Assembly: GCA_023451825.1 (NCBI GenBank)
Contig: JAEXYA010000029.1
Span: forward strand, 124,001 to 188,000
From: Pseudomonadota bacterium
GTDB taxonomy: Bacteria > Pseudomonadota > Alphaproteobacteria > Rhizobiales > Xanthobacteraceae
Length of the DNA stretch: 64,000 nucleotides
Direction of reading: 5' to 3'
Positions 22,894-33,160 of this stretch are shown one piece after another. The notes below the pieces were generated by a model, which ran no database searches, was not told the DNA's origin, and saw nothing but the letters and a program-made list of their open reading frames with translations. How positions within the stretch are numbered: position 1 is the stretch's first letter; the number at the start of each line of letters is the position of its first letter. The translations under genes were made by a program, and so were the position numbers.

Positions 22894-23589
22894 TTACAGC
22901 GCCATCTGGCGGCTGATCTCGGCGGGATCGAGATTGGCGCGGTCGCAGCTATATTTCACTGCACCGCGATCCATCACGGCAAAATTGTCGCCGAGTTCGC
23001 AGGCGAAGTCGAGATATTGCTCGACCAGCACGATGGCGATGGTGCCGAGCGAGCGCAGATAGGTGATGGCGCGGCCGATATCCTTGATGATCGAGGGCTG
23101 GATGCCTTCGGTGGGTTCATCGAGCAGAAGCAATTTCGGCCGCATCACCAGCGCGCGACCGATGGCGAGCTGCTGCTGCTGGCCGCCGGACAGATCGCCG
23201 CCGCGGCGGCCGAGCATGGATTGCAGCACCGGGAAGAGCGAGAACACGTCGTCCGGAATGGTGCGATCGGCGCGCTTCAGCGGCGCATAGCCGGTCTTGA
23301 GGTTTTCTTCCACCGTGAGCAACGGGAAGATCTCACGACCCTGCGGCACAAAGCCGATGCCGCGGCGGGCGCGCTCGAAGGGCTTAAGCTTCGAAATGTC
23401 CTGCCCGTCGAAGGTGATGGAGCCACCGGAGATCGCCTGCTGGCCGACCATGGCGCGCAGCAGCGAGGTCTTGCCGACGCCGTTGCGGCCGAGCACGCAG
23501 GTGACCTTGCCGGGCTCCGCTGCAACTGTGACGCCGCGGAGCGCCTGCGCGGCGCCGTAGTGAAGGCTGATATTGTTGACGTTCAGCAT
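22894..23589 (-). CDS. urtE: Urea ABC transporter ATPase UrtE
   Basis: A 231-residue ATPase of the LivF class. It has Walker A (LGRNGVGKTSLLRAM), signature (LSGGQQQQLAIGRALVM), Walker B (LLLLDEPTEGI) and the UrtE-typical GFVPQGREIFPLLTVEENL. It pairs with UrtD on the UrtB/UrtC channel. It starts three bases after the urtD stop. Assignment as urea-specific rests on the complete urtABCDE order and the ureDABC genes directly downstream. Confidence 0.97.
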   Translation of the reverse strand: MLNVNNISLHYGAAQALRGVTVAAEPGKVTCVLGRNGVGKTSLLRAMVGQQAISGGSITFDGQDISKLKPFERARRGIGFVPQGREIFPLLTVEENLKTGYAPLKRADRTIPDDVFSLFPVLQSMLGRRGGDLSGGQQQQLAIGRALVMRPKLLLLDEPTEGIQPSIIKDIGRAITYLRSLGTIAIVLVEQYLDFACELGDNFAVMDRGAVKYSCDRANLDPAEISRQMAL

Positions 23590-23592
23590 AGG

Positions 23593-24411
23593 TCAGCGCC
23601 CCAGATACACTTCGACCACGCGGTCATTGGTCGAGACATCATCAATCGTACCTTCGGCCAGCACGGTGCCTTCATGCAGGCACGTCACCTTGACGCCGAG
23701 TTCGCGCACGAAAGTCATGTCGTGCTCGACCACCATGACAGTCTTGTTGTCGCGATTGATCGCCTTCAGCAATTCCGCCGTCTGGTGCGTTTCCACATCG
23801 GTCATGCCTGCCACCGGTTCGTCTACCAGAAGTACCTTAGGGTCCTGCGCCAATAACATGCCGATCTCCAGCCACTGCTTCTGGCCGTGGGAGAGATTGC
23901 CGGCGAGGCGATCGCGGGCGTCGGTGAGGCGGATCGTCTCCAGCACTTTGTCGATGCGCTCGGCTTCATTGCGACTACCGCGCCAGAACAAAGTGCCGCG
24001 GACACTGTGATCGACATTCAGGGCCAGCAGCAGATTATCCTGGATGGTCTGGCTCTCGAACACCGTAGGCTTCTGAAATTTGCGACCGATGCCGAGTTTT
24101 GCGATTTCGGTCTCGTCCAGTAGCGTGAGGTCATGGGTGCCGTCGAAATAGACGTCGCCCTCGTCCGGTTTGGTCTTGCCGGTGATGATGTCCATCATCG
24201 TGGTCTTGCCGGCGCCATTGGGGCCGATAATGGCGCGCATCTCGCCGGGGGCGAGCACCATCGAGAGATTGTTGATGGCGTGGAAGCCGTCGAAGGAGAC
24301 GTGGACGCCATCGAGATAGAGCTGCGCGGAGGTGATGCGCTTGGCGCGCGCTTCGGCCTCGCGGGCAGCGACCTGCGGATCGACCGCGGTGAGTTCGGCT
24401 GTCACCATCAT
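23593..24411 (-). CDS. urtD: Urea ABC transporter ATPase UrtD
   Basis: A 272-residue ATPase of the LivG class. Walker A is IIGPNGAGKTTMMDIITGK, the signature is NLSHGQKQWLEIGMLL and Walker B is KVLLVDEPVAGMTD, each in the UrtD form. The N-terminal 35 residues (charged, Ala/Glu-rich) precede the core, as is common in UrtD. The start overlaps the urtC stop (ATGA), giving coupling. The same frame stays open upstream to 24936 inside urtC, but that part is Arg/His-rich noise. Confidence 0.97.
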   Translation of the reverse strand: MMVTAELTAVDPQVAAREAEARAKRITSAQLYLDGVHVSFDGFHAINNLSMVLAPGEMRAIIGPNGAGKTTMMDIITGKTKPDEGDVYFDGTHDLTLLDETEIAKLGIGRKFQKPTVFESQTIQDNLLLALNVDHSVRGTLFWRGSRNEAERIDKVLETIRLTDARDRLAGNLSHGQKQWLEIGMLLAQDPKVLLVDEPVAGMTDVETHQTAELLKAINRDNKTVMVVEHDMTFVRELGVKVTCLHEGTVLAEGTIDDVSTNDRVVEVYLGR

Positions 24412-25577
24412 GCCTTCTCCAGTTCGGGTTTGATGATGCCATCTTCCGCGGCGGCACTGTCGGCATTGGCGGTGTCGCGCGCTTTGCGGCCTTCTTGCCA
24501 GGCATTGATGGTGCCGATGATGCCCTTGGGCAGCAGCAGCGTCACCAGAATGAACAGCGCGCCGAGCATGAACAGCCAGTATGGCGCCAGCGCGCCCGAC
24601 GTGAAGAACGTCTTCGCATAGTTCACGACGACAGCGCCGAGTGCTGCGCCGACCAGCGTGCCGCGGCCGCCGACCGCGACCCAGATGACCGCCTCGATGG
24701 AATTGCCCGGCGCGAATTCGCCGGGATTGATGATGCCGACCTGCGGCACATAGAGCGCCCCAGCGACACCGGCCATGCAGGCGGAGAGCGTGAAGACGAA
24801 CAGCTTGTAGCTCTCGACGCGATAGCCGAGGAAGCGCGTACGGGATTCCGCGTCGCGCACCGCGATCAGCACCTTGCCGAGCTTTGACGTGACGATGGCG
24901 CGGCACATGACGAAAGCGAGGATCAGGGCGAGGCAACTCGCCACGAACAGCGCCGCACGGGTGCCGTCGCTCTGGATGTTGAAGCCGAGGATGTCCTTGA
25001 AGTCGGTCAGGCCGTTATTGCCGCCAAAGCCAAAATCGTTGCGGAAGAAGGCGAGCAACAGCGCATAAGTCATCGCCTGGGTGATGATGGAGAGATAGAC
25101 GCCGGTGACGCGGGAGCGGAAGGCGAGCCAGCCGAAGGCGAAAGCGAGCAGGCCCGGCACCACCAGCACCATCAATGCCGCGAACCAGAACATGTCAAAG
25201 CCGTACCAGTACCAGGGCAGCGCCTTGTAGTTCAGGAACACCATGAAATCCGGCAGCACCGGATTGCCATAGACGCCGCGCGAGCCGATCTGGCGCATGA
25301 GATACATGCCCATGGCATAGCCGCCGAGCGCAAAGAAGGCGCCGTGGCCGAGCGAGAGAATGCCGCAATAGCCCCAGATCAGATCGATGGAGAGGGCGAG
25401 GATGGCGTAACAGACATATTTGCCGAACAGCGAGATCAGATAGGTGGGGACCTGCAGCGGGGAATCCTGCGGCAGCAGCAGATTGAGCAACGGCAGCACG
25501 ATGCCGATGGCGGCGACGACGAGGATGAAGATCGTGGCGCTGCGATCGAGGGTGCGGGTGAGGAAATGCGGGGTCAT
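24408..25577 (-). CDS. urtC: Urea ABC transporter permease UrtC
   Basis: A 389-residue LivM-type permease with about ten hydrophobic segments. The typical UrtC parts are IDLIWGYCGILSLGHGAFFA, YWYGFDMFWFAALMVL and WVAVGGRGTLVGAALGAVVV. The C-terminus is charged (about 30 residues after KGIIGTINAWQEGRKARD). The ATG at 25577 has GGAG seven bases before it and is preferred to 25592. The 157-bp gap from urtB contains a palindromic repeat. Confidence 0.96.
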   Translation of the reverse strand: MTPHFLTRTLDRSATIFILVVAAIGIVLPLLNLLLPQDSPLQVPTYLISLFGKYVCYAILALSIDLIWGYCGILSLGHGAFFALGGYAMGMYLMRQIGSRGVYGNPVLPDFMVFLNYKALPWYWYGFDMFWFAALMVLVVPGLLAFAFGWLAFRSRVTGVYLSIITQAMTYALLLAFFRNDFGFGGNNGLTDFKDILGFNIQSDGTRAALFVASCLALILAFVMCRAIVTSKLGKVLIAVRDAESRTRFLGYRVESYKLFVFTLSACMAGVAGALYVPQVGIINPGEFAPGNSIEAVIWVAVGGRGTLVGAALGAVVVNYAKTFFTSGALAPYWLFMLGALFILVTLLLPKGIIGTINAWQEGRKARDTANADSAAAEDGIIKPELEKA

Positions 25578-25596
25578 TGGAAGGCTCCGCATTCTC

Positions 25597-25714
25597 GTCG
25601 TCCCGGCGAACGCCGGGACCCATAGACACCGAAGAGATGGTTAGAACGATATGGTTGCCGTCCTGCCGCCTCTTGGCGACGGAGGGTATGGGTCCCGGCG
25701 TTCGCCGAGACGAC
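25597..25714. repeat. Palindromic repeat in the urtB-urtC gap (cggcgaacgccggga family)
   Basis: Left end gtcgtcccggcgaacgccgg, right end ccggcgttcgccgagacgac. Sister of 17516-17631; both also share an inner tatgggtcccgg segment. Confidence 0.8.
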
Positions 25715-25734
25715 GGGGGAGTTTTGGACCATCA

Positions 25735-27345
25735 TCATGCCTCGATCGCCCTGCCCTTGAGCGCGAACAAGCCGCGCGGGCGTTTCTGGATGAACAGGAT
25801 GATCAGCACCAGAATGGCGATCTTGCCGAGCACGGCGCCGGCCACGGGCTCCAGGAACTTGTTCGCGATGCCGAGCGACAACGCGCCGACCAGCGTGCCC
25901 CACAGATTGCCGACGCCGCCGAACACCACGACCATGAATGAGTCGATGATGTAGCTCTGGCCGAGATTGGGCGAGACATTGTCGATCTGCGATAGCGCCA
26001 CGCCAGCAATGCCCGCGATCCCGGAGCCGAGGCCGAAGGTGAGCGCATCGACACGCGAAGTGGCGATGCCCATGGAGGCGGCCATGCGGCGGTTCTGGGT
26101 GACGGCGCGCATCTCCAGGCCCATGGCGGTGTAGCGCAGCATCGCCAGCAGGATCACGAACACCGCGAGCGTGAAGCAGAGGATCCAGAGCCGGTTATAG
26201 GTGATCGTGATCTGGCCCAACTCAAAGGCGCCGGACATCCAGGAGGGGTTGCCGACCTCGCGATTGGTCGGACCGAACATGGTGCGGATCGCCTGTTGCA
26301 GCACCAGCGACAGGCCCCAGGTGGCGAGCAGCGTCTCCAGCGGGCGGCCATAGAGAAAGCGGATGATGGTGCGCTCGATGACGATGCCGAGAATGCCGGC
26401 GACGAGGAAGGCGAGCGGGACGGCCATCAGCAGCGAATAATCGAATAGGCCGGGATAGGAGGTGCGGATGATGTCCTGCACCACAAAAGTGACGTAAGCG
26501 CCGATCATCACCATCTCGCCATGAGCCATGTTGATGACGCCCATGACGCCAAAGGTGATAGCGAGGCCGATGGCGGCGAGCAGCAGCACCGATCCGAGCG
26601 AGAGGCCGTACCAGGCGTTCTGGCCGATCGACCACAAAGTCTGGCGGCTGTTGATGGCGGTGATGGCGCTGGCGGCGGTACGCGAGATGCCGACGCTCTG
26701 GTCTGTCGGCAAGCCTGTGAGCACCGCGAGTGCATCCTGGTCGGCGCGGGCCTTGATCACGGCGATGGCGGCGATCTTCTCGGCCTCGCTGGCATCTTCC
26801 TTGTAGAGGATGATGGCAGCGCGGGCTTCGGTGAAAGCCTGCTTGGCCGCTTTGTTGGTTTCCTTCTCCAGCGCGGTGTCGATCACCGGCAGCACGGAGG
26901 ACTCGTGGCTCTTGAAGACCGACTGCGCCGAGGCGATCCGCTTGGCGGGATCGGGCGACATCAGGGTGAGGCCACCAAGGGCGGATTCGATATTGCGGCG
27001 GAGACGGTTGTTGAGGCGCACAGCCGCGGCGCTGGACGGCACTTCGGCGACGGCGGTACCGGTCGCGGCATCGGCGCTCTTGCCGTCGGTTCCGGTGACA
27101 AAGACCTTCTTGCTGTCAGGATCGGCGAACAGCCGGCCCTCTTGCAGCGCGCTGATAATGGCAAAGGCCTGCGGATTGCCCGATGTGGCGATGATGCCGA
27201 TGGCTTCATCCGTATCGGAGAAATCATCATTGGCGAATTTGGCGATGGCGTCCTCGAAGGGACCGGCCAATGCTGGAATAGCGGTCGCGGCCAGCAGCAG
27301 GCAAGCGAGCGCAATCGCGCGGCAGCGGTGAAAGAAGTCAGTCAC
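25735..27345 (-). CDS. urtB: Urea ABC transporter permease UrtB
   Basis: A 536-residue LivH-type permease with the long N-terminal extension typical of UrtB. Residues 1-25 are a signal sequence (ALACLLLAATAIPALAG). About 26-230 form a soluble repeat-like helical region (KQAFTEARAAIILYKEDASE) and the rest is the channel domain (MGVINMAHGEMVMIGAYVTF; NLWGTLVGALSLGIANKFLE). The start is taken as GTG 27345, which begins the signal sequence; a longer frame to 27429 reads through a Pro/Arg-rich stretch and is less likely. Confidence 0.95.
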   Translation of the reverse strand: MTDFFHRCRAIALACLLLAATAIPALAGPFEDAIAKFANDDFSDTDEAIGIIATSGNPQAFAIISALQEGRLFADPDSKKVFVTGTDGKSADAATGTAVAEVPSSAAAVRLNNRLRRNIESALGGLTLMSPDPAKRIASAQSVFKSHESSVLPVIDTALEKETNKAAKQAFTEARAAIILYKEDASEAEKIAAIAVIKARADQDALAVLTGLPTDQSVGISRTAASAITAINSRQTLWSIGQNAWYGLSLGSVLLLAAIGLAITFGVMGVINMAHGEMVMIGAYVTFVVQDIIRTSYPGLFDYSLLMAVPLAFLVAGILGIVIERTIIRFLYGRPLETLLATWGLSLVLQQAIRTMFGPTNREVGNPSWMSGAFELGQITITYNRLWILCFTLAVFVILLAMLRYTAMGLEMRAVTQNRRMAASMGIATSRVDALTFGLGSGIAGIAGVALSQIDNVSPNLGQSYIIDSFMVVVFGGVGNLWGTLVGALSLGIANKFLEPVAGAVLGKIAILVLIILFIQKRPRGLFALKGRAIEA

Positions 27346-27423
27346 AAGAAGAACCCCGGCAGAGGAAAAAGGAGGAGAAGGCGGCGGTGACCGCCTTCTC
27401 CAAGTCTCGGGAGGAAAACGCGC

Positions 27424-27510
27424 CGTCATTGCGAGCGCAGCGAAGCAATCCAGGAGCCCGGTACGACGAAAGAACTGGATTGCTTCGTCGCTACGCTCCT
27501 CGCAATGACG
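27424..27510. repeat. Palindromic repeat in the urtA-urtB gap (cgtcattgcgag family)
   Basis: Ends cgtcattgcgag and ctcgcaatgacg, inner arms gaagcaatcca and tggattgcttcg. It begins nine bases after the urtA stop and may form a stable stem-loop protecting the urtA mRNA or reducing read-through. Confidence 0.85.
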
Positions 27511-27519
27511 GCTGAAGCA

Positions 27520-28842
27520 TTACGAACCCTGACCGCCGCACTTGTTGGTCTTGGTGTTGTAGTTGCCGCACTTCTTGCCGACCCAGTCGCCGATCAGGTC
27601 CTTGGAGCCGTCGAGCTCCTTCGACCAGGCATCGCCGGCCACCAGCGACGGGGTCTTCCAGACCACGTCGAACTGGCCGTTGCCCTTGATCTCGCCGATG
27701 AAGACCGGCTTGGTGATGTGGTTGTTCGGCAGCATCTTCGAGGTGCCGCCCGTCAGGTTCTTGGCTTCGATGCCCGGCAGCGCGTCGATGACCTTGTCGG
27801 CTTCGATGGACTTGGCCTTCTCCACCGCCTTCACCCACATGTTGAAGCCGATCACGGTGGCTTCCATCGGGTCGTTGGTCACGCGCTTCGGATTCTTCGT
27901 GAAGGCCTGCCAGGCCTTGATGAACTTCTCGTTCTCCGGGTCCTTGATGGACTGGAAGTAGTTCCAGGCGGCGAGATGGCCGAGCAGCGGTTTTGTGTCG
28001 ATGCCGGCGAGCTCTTCTTCACCCACCGAGAACGCGACCACCGGAATGTCGGTCGCCTTGATGCCCTGATTGCCGAGCTCCTTGTAGAACGGGACATTGG
28101 CGTCGCCATTGATGGTGGAGACCACGGCGGTCTTCTTGCCGGCCGAGCCGAACTTCTTGATGTCAGCCACGATCGTCTGCCAGTCCGAATGACCGAACGG
28201 CGTGTAGTTGATCATGATGTCTTCCTGCTTGACGCCCTTCGACTTCAAGTAGGCTTCCAGGATCTTGTTGGTGGTGCGCGGATAGACATAGTCGGTGCCG
28301 GCCAGCACCCAGCGCTTCACCTTCTCGTCCTTCATCAGATAGTCGACGGCCGGGATCGCCTGCTGGTTGGGAGCGGCGCCAGTGTAGAACACGTTGCGCT
28401 CGGACTCTTCGCCTTCATATTGCACGGGGTAAAACAGGATGCTGTTCAGCTCCTTGAAGACCGGCAGCACCGACTTGCGTGACACCGAGGTCCAGCAGCC
28501 GAACACGACGGCGACCTTTTCCTTGGTGATCAGCTCGCGGGCCTTTTCGGCGAAGAGCGGCCAGTTCGAGGCGGGGTCGACCACGACGGCTTCGAGCTTC
28601 TTGCCGTTGATGCCGCCCTTCTTGTTCTGCTCATCGATCATGAACAGGACGGTGTCCTTCAGGGTGGTCTCGGAAATCGCCATGGTGCCGGACAGCGAAT
28701 GCAGCACGCCGACCTTGATGGTGTCGTCGGCAGCACGAGCGCCGGACACGGCCGACAGGCCGAGCGCCAAGCCCGTGGCGGCGGCCATCAGGCCGCGCCG
28801 GGACAGCGGCTTGGAAAGTGAGTGAGCGAAGTGGCGGATCAT
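27520..28842 (-). CDS. urtA: Urea ABC transporter substrate-binding protein UrtA
   Basis: A 440-residue periplasmic urea receptor. The signal peptide is Tat-like (LSRRGLMAAATGLALGLSAV). The UrtA core is very recognisable: KVGVLHSLSGTMAISETTLK, KVAVVFGCWTSVSRKSVLPV, LFYPVQYEGEESERNVFYTG and ATVIGFNMWVKAVEKAKS. The C-terminus has a Cys pair (KKCGNYNTKTNKCGG). It is the first gene of the long urea operon, with a sigma-54 promoter about 70 bp upstream. Confidence 0.98.
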   Translation of the reverse strand: MIRHFAHSLSKPLSRRGLMAAATGLALGLSAVSGARAADDTIKVGVLHSLSGTMAISETTLKDTVLFMIDEQNKKGGINGKKLEAVVVDPASNWPLFAEKARELITKEKVAVVFGCWTSVSRKSVLPVFKELNSILFYPVQYEGEESERNVFYTGAAPNQQAIPAVDYLMKDEKVKRWVLAGTDYVYPRTTNKILEAYLKSKGVKQEDIMINYTPFGHSDWQTIVADIKKFGSAGKKTAVVSTINGDANVPFYKELGNQGIKATDIPVVAFSVGEEELAGIDTKPLLGHLAAWNYFQSIKDPENEKFIKAWQAFTKNPKRVTNDPMEATVIGFNMWVKAVEKAKSIEADKVIDALPGIEAKNLTGGTSKMLPNNHITKPVFIGEIKGNGQFDVVWKTPSLVAGDAWSKELDGSKDLIGDWVGKKCGNYNTKTNKCGGQGS

Positions 28843-28911
28843 ATGCGGTCTCTCCCTGGACGCAGACGAAATTCACTGCGAACGGCCCCACGGCCGGACA
28901 CCCAAGGAATC

Positions 28912-28926
28912 GCAAGAAGTGTGCCA
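28912..28926 (-). promoter_or_regulatory. Sigma-54 (RpoN) promoter of the urt-ure operon
   Basis: On the minus strand TGGCAC (28926-28921), five bases, TTGC (28915-28912): a perfect -24/-12 element with the GG and GC dinucleotides ten bases apart. Transcription would start near 28900, giving a leader of about 58 nt to the urtA ATG. It implies activation by an enhancer-binding protein, most likely NtrC under nitrogen limitation. Confidence 0.85.
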
Positions 28927-28959
28927 GCGCCCCTATGCTCGTTAAGTTATTGGTAAGTC

Positions 28960-29029
28960 TGCATCATTTTAGATCGCTGTCATGATCGCAAAATCGGCAC
29001 GCTTATTTTGTGTGCACATATTTTGATCG
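28960..29029 (-). promoter_or_regulatory. Possible NtrC upstream activating region for urtA
   Basis: Two sequences, TGCATCATTTTAGATCG (28960-28976) and TGCACATATTTTGATCG (29013-29029), each resemble one half of the NtrC consensus TGCACC-N5-GGTGCA with a poor second half. They lie about 35-100 bp upstream of the -24 box, the right distance for enhancer sites. Confidence 0.4.
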
Positions 29030-29385
29030 CGCGCGCGGCAATCCGCTCAATCGGAGTGCAAAACCTACCATCTGGCTAATTTTCTCGCAGCGGCATTTTG
29101 TCATCATTATGCAGCTCCGAGGTTTCATCTTGAATCCGCCCCGATCGTGTTCCATATGATGCGACACGACCTTGAGAATCATCGGGTCCTTGCGAGCCGC
29201 GTGTTCTGATCCCGCCTTCCTCTGATTGATTTCCAGAGCACCAGCGGTTTCTGGCTTGCCTCTTCAGCTAACCAGAATGACGCCCCAAACACGCGGGTGT
29301 CCCCAAGACACACTCGCGTGCGCCTCTGATATCCCCTTGGGCATATCGGCCGGGCGCGATACGCCTTTATGGAAAGACCACTCTT

Positions 29386-30849
<1,464 letters not shown>

Positions 30850-30874
30850 GCGCTGACCGACCTGGAGCTAATGA

Positions 30875-31156
30875 ATGGCTAAAGAAGAGCTGATCCAGTT
30901 CGAAGGACTGGTGACCGAAATCCTTCCTGATGCACGCTATCGCGTGCAGCTCGATGCCGGACACGAAATCATTGCCTACACTGCGGGCAAGATGAAGAAA
31001 AATCGCATCAAAACGCTCGCGGGCGACCGTGTGACGATCGAGATGTCGCCTTATGATCTGGAAAAAGGCCGGCTGATCTTCCGTCACAAGGACGAACGTC
31101 CAGGTGGCGGCCCGCCGCGCTCGGGCCCGCCGCGCGGCAATTTCCGCCGCCGCTAA
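30875..31156 (+). CDS. infA: Translation initiation factor IF-1
   Basis: A 93-residue IF-1 with the S1/OB fold, which occupies the ribosomal A site during initiation. The start MAKEELIQFEGLVTEILPDA and the core AYTAGKMKKNRIKTLAGDRV with VTIEMSPYDLEKGRLIFRHK are the usual alphaproteobacterial sequence. A C-terminal extension of about 20 residues is Pro/Gly/Arg-rich (PGGGPPRSGPPRGNFRRR), so it is longer than the standard 72-residue form. It lies 25 bp after the helicase stop and is probably co-transcribed. Confidence 0.97.
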   Translation: MAKEELIQFEGLVTEILPDARYRVQLDAGHEIIAYTAGKMKKNRIKTLAGDRVTIEMSPYDLEKGRLIFRHKDERPGGGPPRSGPPRGNFRRR

Positions 31157-31564
31157 GACCTCTCAGCCGTCATTGCGAGGTCAGGGAACGCCTTTGGCTT
31201 TCCCCTTAGCGAAGCGACGAAGCAATCCAGCTCTTGGCTTTCTGGATTGCTTCGCTCCGCTCGCAATGACGGAGTTGGCTTATTTCTGTCGACAGTTTAT
31301 CGACCCTCGCCGCGCATGACCCACTCGTCATGCGCGGGACCGGGGGCGAATTCGCTTATTCGTATACTATCAAAAAATCGTGCGCGGCTGGATTGTCTTG
31401 GGGAATAGCTTCCCTTAATGTGACCCTATCGATTTTCGGCCGGACGACTTCTCTATACCCCGGTGCAGCCGGTCTAGACTGACGACCCTTCCAAAAATTC
31501 GATACCAACCAACCTGCGTATGAATGCGTGGGTTACTACTACTATCTTGAGAAGGGACTACCTC
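31157..31564. other. Gap between infA and the cold shock gene
   Basis: Holds a palindromic repeat (31168-31271), a perfect hairpin built on cgcgcatgac/gtcatgcgcg near 31310-31336, and then about 200 bp of less GC-rich sequence that is probably promoter and long leader of the cold shock gene. No gene is supported here. Confidence 0.6.
31168..31271. repeat. Palindromic repeat after infA (cgtcattgcgag family)
   Basis: Ends cgtcattgcgagg and gctcgcaatgacg with inner arms gaagcaatcca and tggattgcttcg. Third copy of the family found twice in the urea operon. Confidence 0.85.
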
Positions 31565-31777
31565 GTGAGCATGGGAACCGTGAAGTGGTTTAACGCCACC
31601 AAGGGCTTCGGCTTTATTCAGCCAGATGAAGGCGGCAACGACGTGTTCGTGCACATCAGCGCCGTTGAACGCGCTGGCCTCGGCACGCTGCGTGAAGGCC
31701 AGAAGATCAGCTACGAAATCGTTGCTGACCGCCGTTCGGGCAAGTCGTCTGCGGACAACCTCCGCGCTGCCGGCTAA
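31565..31777 (+). CDS. Cold shock protein (CspA family)
   Basis: A 70-residue single-domain cold shock protein, an RNA chaperone with an OB fold. RNP1 (KGFGFIQP) and RNP2 (DVFVHIS) are intact in GTVKWFNATKGFGFIQPDE and GGNDVFVHISAVERAG. The start is taken as GTG 31565, seven bases after AAGGGA; the ATG at 31571 is two codons later, and a longer frame from 31520 has no support. A strong terminator follows, so it is transcribed alone. Confidence 0.96.
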   Translation: MSMGTVKWFNATKGFGFIQPDEGGNDVFVHISAVERAGLGTLREGQKISYEIVADRRSGKSSADNLRAAG

Positions 31778-31821
31778 CGATTTTCTGCAAGCAACCGCTT
31801 GCAGATGATCGTGCAAAATTG

Positions 31822-31857
31822 GAAAGGCCGCGTCTTCGGACGCGGCCTTTCTTTTTT
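31822..31857 (+). terminator. Rho-independent terminator after the cold shock gene
   Basis: A perfect 13-bp stem (gaaaggccgcgtc / gacgcggcctttc) with a TTCG tetraloop, followed by six T. Textbook structure, 44 bp after the stop. Confidence 0.93.
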
Positions 31858-31894
31858 GGCGGAAAGTTTTTGTGAGACTTGAAACCGATCGACG

Positions 31895-32488
31895 CTAGGG
31901 CGTGCAGGTCGATCCCAGCATGACGCAAGTCATCTGTCGCGGTTTTGTATACGCGGTCTCGGACGCCGTGACGCCCGCTTTGTTGAGAACCCAACCAATC
32001 GTCGGCACATATTTGTAGTTCACATCGCCAACGATCAGATATTGATTGGCCAGCCAGTTGCCGGATGCATCCTTGCCGACAAGTCCGGCCGGCACGGCGT
32101 AGACGGTGTTCTTCGACAAAGGCGAACTGCCGCGACTCCAGACAACCTTCGCTGTCTTGCTATTCGGATCGAGATAGACCTGATGGATCGTCGACTTCAA
32201 TTGGGTCTTGTCAAACGGCGTCACCATCGCGCCCGCGATCGTGAAGAAGTTGGTGATATCGCTTTCCTGCACGGCCGTGTAACGCGAGGTCAGATCCGAG
32301 ACCATCTGGGAGATCTGGCTCACCTTGCGATCGACCGCAAAATAATTCGCGATATCGATGATGCCGAACAACATCATCACCAGCATCGGAAGGATCATGG
32401 CGAATTCGACCGCGGCAATGCCGCTGTCGTCATGCCGTAGCGACGCCGCTTGACGACGAAGCTTTGGCAAAGGGAAAAAGAAGCGCAT
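31895..32488 (-). CDS. TadE-like pilus assembly pseudopilin
   Basis: A 197-residue TadE/TadG-type minor pseudopilin. The N-terminal motif DDSGIAAVEFAMILPMLVMM includes the conserved Glu at position +5 after the prepilin cleavage region, followed by a membrane helix (to about residue 50). The rest is a periplasmic domain with two Cys near the C-terminus (TCVMLGSTC), possibly a disulphide. It lies 15 bp downstream of a second TadE-like gene on the same strand; the pair probably shares a promoter with a CtrA-type site. Confidence 0.9.
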   Translation of the reverse strand: MRFFFPLPKLRRQAASLRHDDSGIAAVEFAMILPMLVMMLFGIIDIANYFAVDRKVSQISQMVSDLTSRYTAVQESDITNFFTIAGAMVTPFDKTQLKSTIHQVYLDPNSKTAKVVWSRGSSPLSKNTVYAVPAGLVGKDASGNWLANQYLIVGDVNYKYVPTIGWVLNKAGVTASETAYTKPRQMTCVMLGSTCTP

Positions 32489-32503
32489 CCCGTGATCCCT
32501 GCT

Positions 32504-33061
32504 TTACTGCGGACCAAGCGCGGCTGTCGCCGCGAGCAAGCGCTTGTTCGTTGCGGTCCCGCGATCGATATTCGCGATATTGTAGCCGAGGCCCGTCACA
32601 TAGAGCGGCCACTGATAGAAGGCGCGCACCACCACGGTCTTGCTGGACGGCGAATTCGGAGAATAAGCGGGCGGCTGATAAACCAAGCCGGTCGATACAT
32701 ATTTGCCGCTGGCGTCGATCGGATCGGTAATCGTGATGCTGGCCCCTGGGTCGTAGGAGCGCACATCGATGTCGAGCTTCGTGCAATCCATCATCATCGA
32801 GACGCGGCTGCAGATCGCCGATTTGAAATCGGCCGCACTGGTGGTCGTGCTCGTATAGACGAGCCGCGCACCGTCCTCGACGCCGGTCTCCAGCACCTGC
32901 CCCGCCATGAAAACCATGCCGGTTTCGATGACCGCGAAGATCAGCGCGAAGAACATCGGCGCAATCATCGCGAATTCGACTGCCGCAGAGCCATCACGGT
33001 TTCTGCGGAAAGAACGCAGACGCTTGGCAATCACGGCGAAGGAGAGGATCGGTATCAGCAT
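32504..33061 (-). CDS. TadE-like pilus assembly pseudopilin (second copy)
   Basis: A 185-residue paralogue of its neighbour. The same prepilin motif is present (RDGSAAVEFAMIAPMFFALI) followed by VIETGMVFMAGQVLETGVED, the TadE signature. Two Cys in SAICSRVSMMMDCTKLDIDV may be disulphide-bonded. Such pseudopilins are processed by the CpaA/TadV peptidase and prime Flp pilus assembly. The start ATG is 100 bp downstream of a perfect TTAA-N7-TTAA site. Confidence 0.9.
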   Translation of the reverse strand: MLIPILSFAVIAKRLRSFRRNRDGSAAVEFAMIAPMFFALIFAVIETGMVFMAGQVLETGVEDGARLVYTSTTTSAADFKSAICSRVSMMMDCTKLDIDVRSYDPGASITITDPIDASGKYVSTGLVYQPPAYSPNSPSSKTVVVRAFYQWPLYVTGLGYNIANIDRGTATNKRLLAATAALGPQ

Positions 33062-33160
33062 CAGCGGAATCCGGACGGGATGGAAATAACTACCGTCAGG
33101 CTGTAGCGAAAACTGATTGTAGAAGTGTTTCGCCGGATCGCGACAAGATAGGTCGATCAG

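Larger units (their letters stand above)
28843..29385. other. Intergenic control region between urtA and the DEAD-box helicase gene
   Basis: A 543-bp gap with divergent genes. The urtA-proximal part holds a sigma-54 promoter and NtrC-like half-sites. The part from about 29140 to 29385 is the helicase leader, where I see no clear promoter and no supported gene. AT-rich between about 28930 and 29110. Confidence 0.6.
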
